Shown here: one piece after another, positions 60,595 through 64,000 of the stretch | Numbering within the stretch: the stretch's first letter is position 1 | Layout of the letters: each line of letters starts with the position of its first letter | Assembly: GCA_035363115.1 (NCBI GenBank) | Contig: DAOSEM010000007.1 | Coordinates: forward strand, 62,001-126,000 | Direction: 5' to 3' | Source: Syntrophales bacterium | GTDB taxonomy: Bacteria > Desulfobacterota > Syntrophia > Syntrophales > PHBD01 | Length of the DNA stretch: 64,000 nucleotides | The notes under the pieces: generated by a model | Told to the model about the DNA's origin: nothing | Database searches by the model: none | Seen by the model: only the letters and a program-made list of their open reading frames with translations | Made by a program: the position numbers and the translations under genes

Positions 60595-62013
60595 ATGGAT
60601 TCATCGGGGAACGATTCCAGCCGGGTCTACCAGGGAAAGGCGCTCATTGCCGACCCGATCTATTCGTATGCTTTCTTCACCGTGCCGACGCCGGGTACGG
60701 CCGGGGAGGTGACCGAAAAGGACCTGATCGACACGCCCTGGCTCCAGAGGCTTCGACGGATTTATCAGCTCCAGAGCGCCCGCTGGGTCTATCCCTCCGC
60801 GGAGCATACCCGCTTCCAGCACTCCCTGGGGACGATGCACAACGCCGGCGAGTTTGCCCGGCACCTTTATCCCAGCCTCAAGAATATCTGCGCCGACGCC
60901 CCGAGCCTTCCCTTTGTGGAAGAGCTCCTGCGCCTGGGCGGCCTCCTCCACGACGTGGGCCACGGCCCATACGGACACTTCTTTGACGATCACTACCTGT
61001 CACGTTACGGGCTGACGCACGAGGATCTCGGAGGGCTGATCATCACGCGCCGGCTCGGCCGAATGATCACCAGGATCCGGCGAAGCCCCGATGGGCCGTT
61101 TGACGAGGGCGAACGGCTGAATCCGGGTGATGTGGCCTTCCTGATCAAGAGACCGTCCAGGGCCGACGGAAGAAAGCCCCGCTGGCTCCGTTTCCTGCGC
61201 CAGCTTTTCTCGGGGATCTACACCGTGGACAACCTCGATTATGTCCAACGGGACGCGTACATGACCGGCTTTTCCCTGGATATGGTGGACATGGCCCGGC
61301 TCCGGTTCTATACTTTTTTCACGGAGAAAGGCCTTACCCTTCACAAGGCCGGCGTGACCGCCCTGAGCCGCTTCGTCAATGCCCGCCTGAACCTGTACAC
61401 GAACGTCTATTTCCATCGCACGACCCGCGCGCTGGATCTTCATCTCCAGGAGGTTTTCAGCGATACCCTCGACCTGCTCCTGACGGGGAGCCCTGCGGAT
61501 GACCTGGACGGGTATCTCGATTGCGACGAGTGGCGGCTTTTCCAGGAGGTCCGGTCGTGGCAGGGATGCGGAGACCGGAAGAAGGAGCGCCTCGCCCGCC
61601 AGTGGCAACGGTTCTACAATCGGGAGCTGAAGTGGAAAATGGCCTATTCGACGGAGATCCCCGTTGATCGTCTCCCGAGGGGCACCCAATTCTCCAGCGC
61701 CGCCCATTTTGAAGAGCGGATCCGCTCTCTCCTGCCGAAGCCCTTGCGGGGCCTGTCATTCCGGGTCGATCTGGCGACGCAGGATCCCCGTCCCATCAAT
61801 CCGATGGCGGAATCGGAGAGGCGCATCCTGATCTTCGACCCGGTGACGGGGCAGACCTCTGCGGAGCCCCTCCGGGAGATCTACCGGTTCATCCCCGCCC
61901 GGGTGGTTCATTTCCGGGTATTTGCACTCAACCACGCCCATGATCGATCCTTCTCCGCGGCTGCGGAAAAGGCCCTTGAATTGATTGAAGAAGCCTCCTC
62001 TACGAACGTATGA
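60595..62013 (+). CDS. HD-domain phosphohydrolase (dNTPase-like)
   Basis: A 472-residue HD-superfamily protein. The metal ligands appear as H76 (in HTRFQHSLGT), H119-D120 (in GGLLHDVGHGPYGHFF) and a later Asp (TVDNLDYVQRDAYMTG), the arrangement of dGTPase/SAMHD1-like enzymes. The C-terminal half is helical and ends in a region typical of the COG1078 group. It overlaps nrdD by four bases (ATGA). dNTP triphosphohydrolase activity is likely by family, and coupling to a ribonucleotide reductase would suit dNTP balance. Confidence 0.87.
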   Translation: MDSSGNDSSRVYQGKALIADPIYSYAFFTVPTPGTAGEVTEKDLIDTPWLQRLRRIYQLQSARWVYPSAEHTRFQHSLGTMHNAGEFARHLYPSLKNICADAPSLPFVEELLRLGGLLHDVGHGPYGHFFDDHYLSRYGLTHEDLGGLIITRRLGRMITRIRRSPDGPFDEGERLNPGDVAFLIKRPSRADGRKPRWLRFLRQLFSGIYTVDNLDYVQRDAYMTGFSLDMVDMARLRFYTFFTEKGLTLHKAGVTALSRFVNARLNLYTNVYFHRTTRALDLHLQEVFSDTLDLLLTGSPADDLDGYLDCDEWRLFQEVRSWQGCGDRKKERLARQWQRFYNRELKWKMAYSTEIPVDRLPRGTQFSSAAHFEERIRSLLPKPLRGLSFRVDLATQDPRPINPMAESERRILIFDPVTGQTSAEPLREIYRFIPARVVHFRVFALNHAHDRSFSAAAEKALELIEEASSTNV

Positions 62014-64000
62014 TCTCCCGACCTCCTTCCGAGACCACAGACATCACGCTTTTCGTCCGCACGTCCGGCGAGGAGATCGCCCGATGGAACCGCCAGCGCA
62101 TCGTTGACGCCCTGATGCGGGAGACCGACATCGACCGGGAGACAGCCGAGGCTGTGAGTCGGGAGGTGGAAAAACAGATTGTCGCATCGGGAATCGCCGT
62201 CCTGACGGCTTCCCTCATCCGTGAAATGGTGGACGCAAAGCTGATTGAGCGGGGCCTGGAACAAGCAAGAAAAATGCATGCCCGCCTCGGCTTCCCCCTG
62301 TACGACGTGCGGCAGCTCATTTTTCACGAGAACAAGGAAAACGCAAATATTCCGCACGGTCCGGAGGGTACCAATCTTCTTCTGGCCGAGGGCGTCAAAC
62401 GCGAATACGCGCTCCATGAAGTGTTTTCCCAGGAGGTAGGGGATGCCCATGCATCCGGTGACATCCACCTCCACGGCCTTGGCTTTGTCGATCGGCCCTA
62501 CAGCGCCTGCCTCACCCTGGAGCATCTCAAGAAAGCGGGGCTGTGCCTTCCCCATTCCATGAACGCAGCCAAGCCGGCGAAACATCCGGAGGTTCTGCTG
62601 GCTCACATGGTCCGGTTCAGCTCGGTCCTTCAGGGGCACCTTGCCGCCATGGTGGCGTGGGACGGGATCAACCTGTCGTTTGCCCCCTACCTGGCGGGGA
62701 TGTCGGACCGGGAAATCCGCCAGTTCGCCCAGATGCTTGTTTATGAGTTTTCACAACTCACCGCCGGCAGGGGCGGACAGGCAATGTTCACGGACATTCA
62801 CCTTTATTGGGACATTCCGCCGCATTTCAAGGGACTGAAAATCACCGGGCCGGGTGGAATGGAGAAATCCGGGAGCTATGCCGATTGTCTGCCCGATGCC
62901 AGGCGGTTCATATCGGCTCTTCTGGAGGTATTTCGAAAGGGCGACGCCACGGGACGGCCGTTCGTTTTCCCCCGCCCCTTGATACATCTGACCGAGAGCT
63001 TTTTCGCCGATCCCCAGGGGGGGCCGCTGCTGGAACAGGCAGCCGAGGCGGCTGTAGAGAAGGGAAACCCCTGTTTTGTCTTTGACCGGGGGGCACTTCC
63101 GTCCCTTTTTGGCCCGGGATTTCCGGGAACGCTGTCCGGAGGGGAGGCATCCCGATCCTTCCTTCTTCACAACGTCACCATCAACCTGCCCCGCCTGGGC
63201 TATCTGGCCGGTGGGGACGATAACCGGCTGTTCGAGCTGCTGGGGGACAGGGTCGATCTGGCTGCCCGGGCACACCTTCAGAAGAAACGATACCTGGAGA
63301 GCCTGATCGGCCTGGGTGATGAAGGTCCCCTGGCCACCCTGGTCATGGCCATGAACGGGGAGCCGTTCATGGATATAGCCCGGTCCGCATCGCTCGTGGG
63401 GATGGTGGGTCTCCACGAACTCGTTTTGCTTCACCGGGGCGAGGGGCTGAACGGGTCGGACAATGCCAGGAAATTCGGCCTGGAGGTAGTGCGCCGGCTG
63501 GAATCCGCTGCGGCGGAGCAGGGAAGGCGCCTCGGAATTCAACTTCTGGCGGGACAGACGCATGCGGAGACGACCTCGTACCGTTTTGCCCGCCTGGACC
63601 TTAAGTACCATTCCCCCCGGGCCGGTCATACGGTGCGGGGGAATCTTGCCCGGGGGGAGCTGTATTACACGAACTCCACCCATCAGCCCATCTCCGATCC
63701 GATGGAGCCCTTCGAGCGGGCCAGGCTGGAAGGAGCCTTCCACCCTTATCTGCCTGCGTTCCCGATCACCCAGATCTGGCTGGGAGAGGAAAGGCCGTCG
63801 CCTGAAACGGTATCACGCTTTCTTGAACGGGTCTTCCGGGAAACGACCTGCGGCTGCATATCCCTGTCGCCGGAATTCACATCCTGTCTCCATTGTTCCG
63901 CTGTCGAACGCGGACTCAGGGACACCTGCGGGCGCTGCGGTTCCACCCGGATGGAGCAGATCGCCCAGATCACGCAGTATTTCAGTCGGGTATCGGCATG
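62010..64000 (+). CDS. nrdD: Anaerobic ribonucleoside-triphosphate reductase (class III), 3' end beyond window
   Basis: The frame is open for 663 codons to the window end. An N-terminal ATP-cone (about residues 15-100: IARWNRQRIVDALMRETDID, then LIREMVDAKLIERGLEQARK) precedes the NrdD barrel (HASGDIHLHGLGFVDRPYSACL, then LTAGRGGQAMFTDIHLYWDI and FLLHNVTINLPRLGYL). A zinc site near the end has CGC, TSCLHC and CGRCGS, followed by TQYFSRVSA. The C-terminal glycyl radical loop would lie just past the window. It should reduce ribonucleotides with formate or thiol and needs an NrdG activase, not seen here. Confidence 0.88.
   Translation, partial: MISRPPSETTDITLFVRTSGEEIARWNRQRIVDALMRETDIDRETAEAVSREVEKQIVASGIAVLTASLIREMVDAKLIERGLEQARKMHARLGFPLYDVRQLIFHENKENANIPHGPEGTNLLLAEGVKREYALHEVFSQEVGDAHASGDIHLHGLGFVDRPYSACLTLEHLKKAGLCLPHSMNAAKPAKHPEVLLAHMVRFSSVLQGHLAAMVAWDGINLSFAPYLAGMSDREIRQFAQMLVYEFSQLTAGRGGQAMFTDIHLYWDIPPHFKGLKITGPGGMEKSGSYADCLPDARRFISALLEVFRKGDATGRPFVFPRPLIHLTESFFADPQGGPLLEQAAEAAVEKGNPCFVFDRGALPSLFGPGFPGTLSGGEASRSFLLHNVTINLPRLGYLAGGDDNRLFELLGDRVDLAARAHLQKKRYLESLIGLGDEGPLATLVMAMNGEPFMDIARSASLVGMVGLHELVLLHRGEGLNGSDNARKFGLEVVRRLESAAAEQGRRLGIQLLAGQTHAETTSYRFARLDLKYHSPRAGHTVRGNLARGELYYTNSTHQPISDPMEPFERARLEGAFHPYLPAFPITQIWLGEERPSPETVSRFLERVFRETTCGCISLSPEFTSCLHCSAVERGLRDTCGRCGSTRMEQIAQITQYFSRVSA

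Noticed and set aside
1..64000. CRISPR arrays, complete insertion sequences, prophage or rRNA genes
   Set aside because: No regularly spaced direct repeats, transposase, integrase, phage structural genes or rRNA-like sequence were seen.

Overview
The window looks like chromosomal DNA of a G+C-rich anaerobic Gram-negative bacterium, most likely a deltaproteobacterium (Desulfobacterota) close to the Syntrophus/Syntrophales group. This is inference from gene content and order. The main pointers are WaaA (LPS), a type IV pilus secretin system, SelA, a four-subunit 2-oxoacid:ferredoxin oxidoreductase, class III ribonucleotide reductase, a fatty-acid activation and beta-oxidation cluster, and a short-chain fatty acid transporter. 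There are no rRNA genes, no CRISPR array and no intact mobile element.

Layout. 1-4018: the end of a HemN-like radical SAM protein, then selA, rluD and pgeF. 4031-10633: rho, rpmE, prfA, prmC, murA and hisD, several overlapping by a few bases. 10630-23639: a tRNA-Gly(CCC), then the classic translation/RNA operon rimP-nusA-infB-DUF503-rbfA-nrnA-truB-rpsO-pnp, followed by an M16 peptidase, dUTPase and a DUF39 homocysteine-biosynthesis protein. 23724-28740: an FtsB/DivIC-like protein and pilMNOPQ. 28741-29248: a non-coding stretch with a group II intron-like relic and a long palindrome. 29249-35319 (minus): a DsbC-like protein, three prepilin-like proteins, a PilX-like protein and PilY1. A c-di-GMP-I (GEMM) riboswitch sits about 200 bases upstream of this operon. 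35852-42646: a TPR protein, Xaa-Pro peptidase, gcvH, a lipoate ligase, hisC, rpsU, a LOG-family protein and holA. 42700-43218 (minus): a YacP/NYN RNase. 43271-48425: 3-hydroxyacyl-CoA dehydrogenase, acyl-CoA synthetase, acyl-CoA dehydrogenase and an NMO/FabK-like flavoprotein. Then rpe (minus) and waaA (plus). 50704-54011 (minus): the oxidoreductase operon porGDAB behind its own leader. 54136-57799: an ECF sigma factor, a CaiB-family protein and an AtoE transporter. 57948 to the end: a 45-residue unknown protein, a zinc-ribbon/SPFH pair (minus), and an HD-domain phosphohydrolase overlapping a class III ribonucleotide reductase cut by the window end.

Main regulatory observations. (1) The por operon leader has a good sigma70 promoter, a 40-codon peptide with 10 leucines in 12 consecutive residues, and an intrinsic terminator before porG. 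This is the architecture of a leucine attenuator and suggests a branched-chain 2-oxoacid substrate. (2) The minor pilin/PilY1 operon appears to be controlled by c-di-GMP, whereas pilMNOPQ has a separate ordinary promoter. (3) Strong terminator hairpins sit directly before rimP and in front of atoE, so read-through control is possible there too.

Limits: gene identities rest on motif and family recognition by eye. No database or folding program was run. Promoter calls are consensus matches only.
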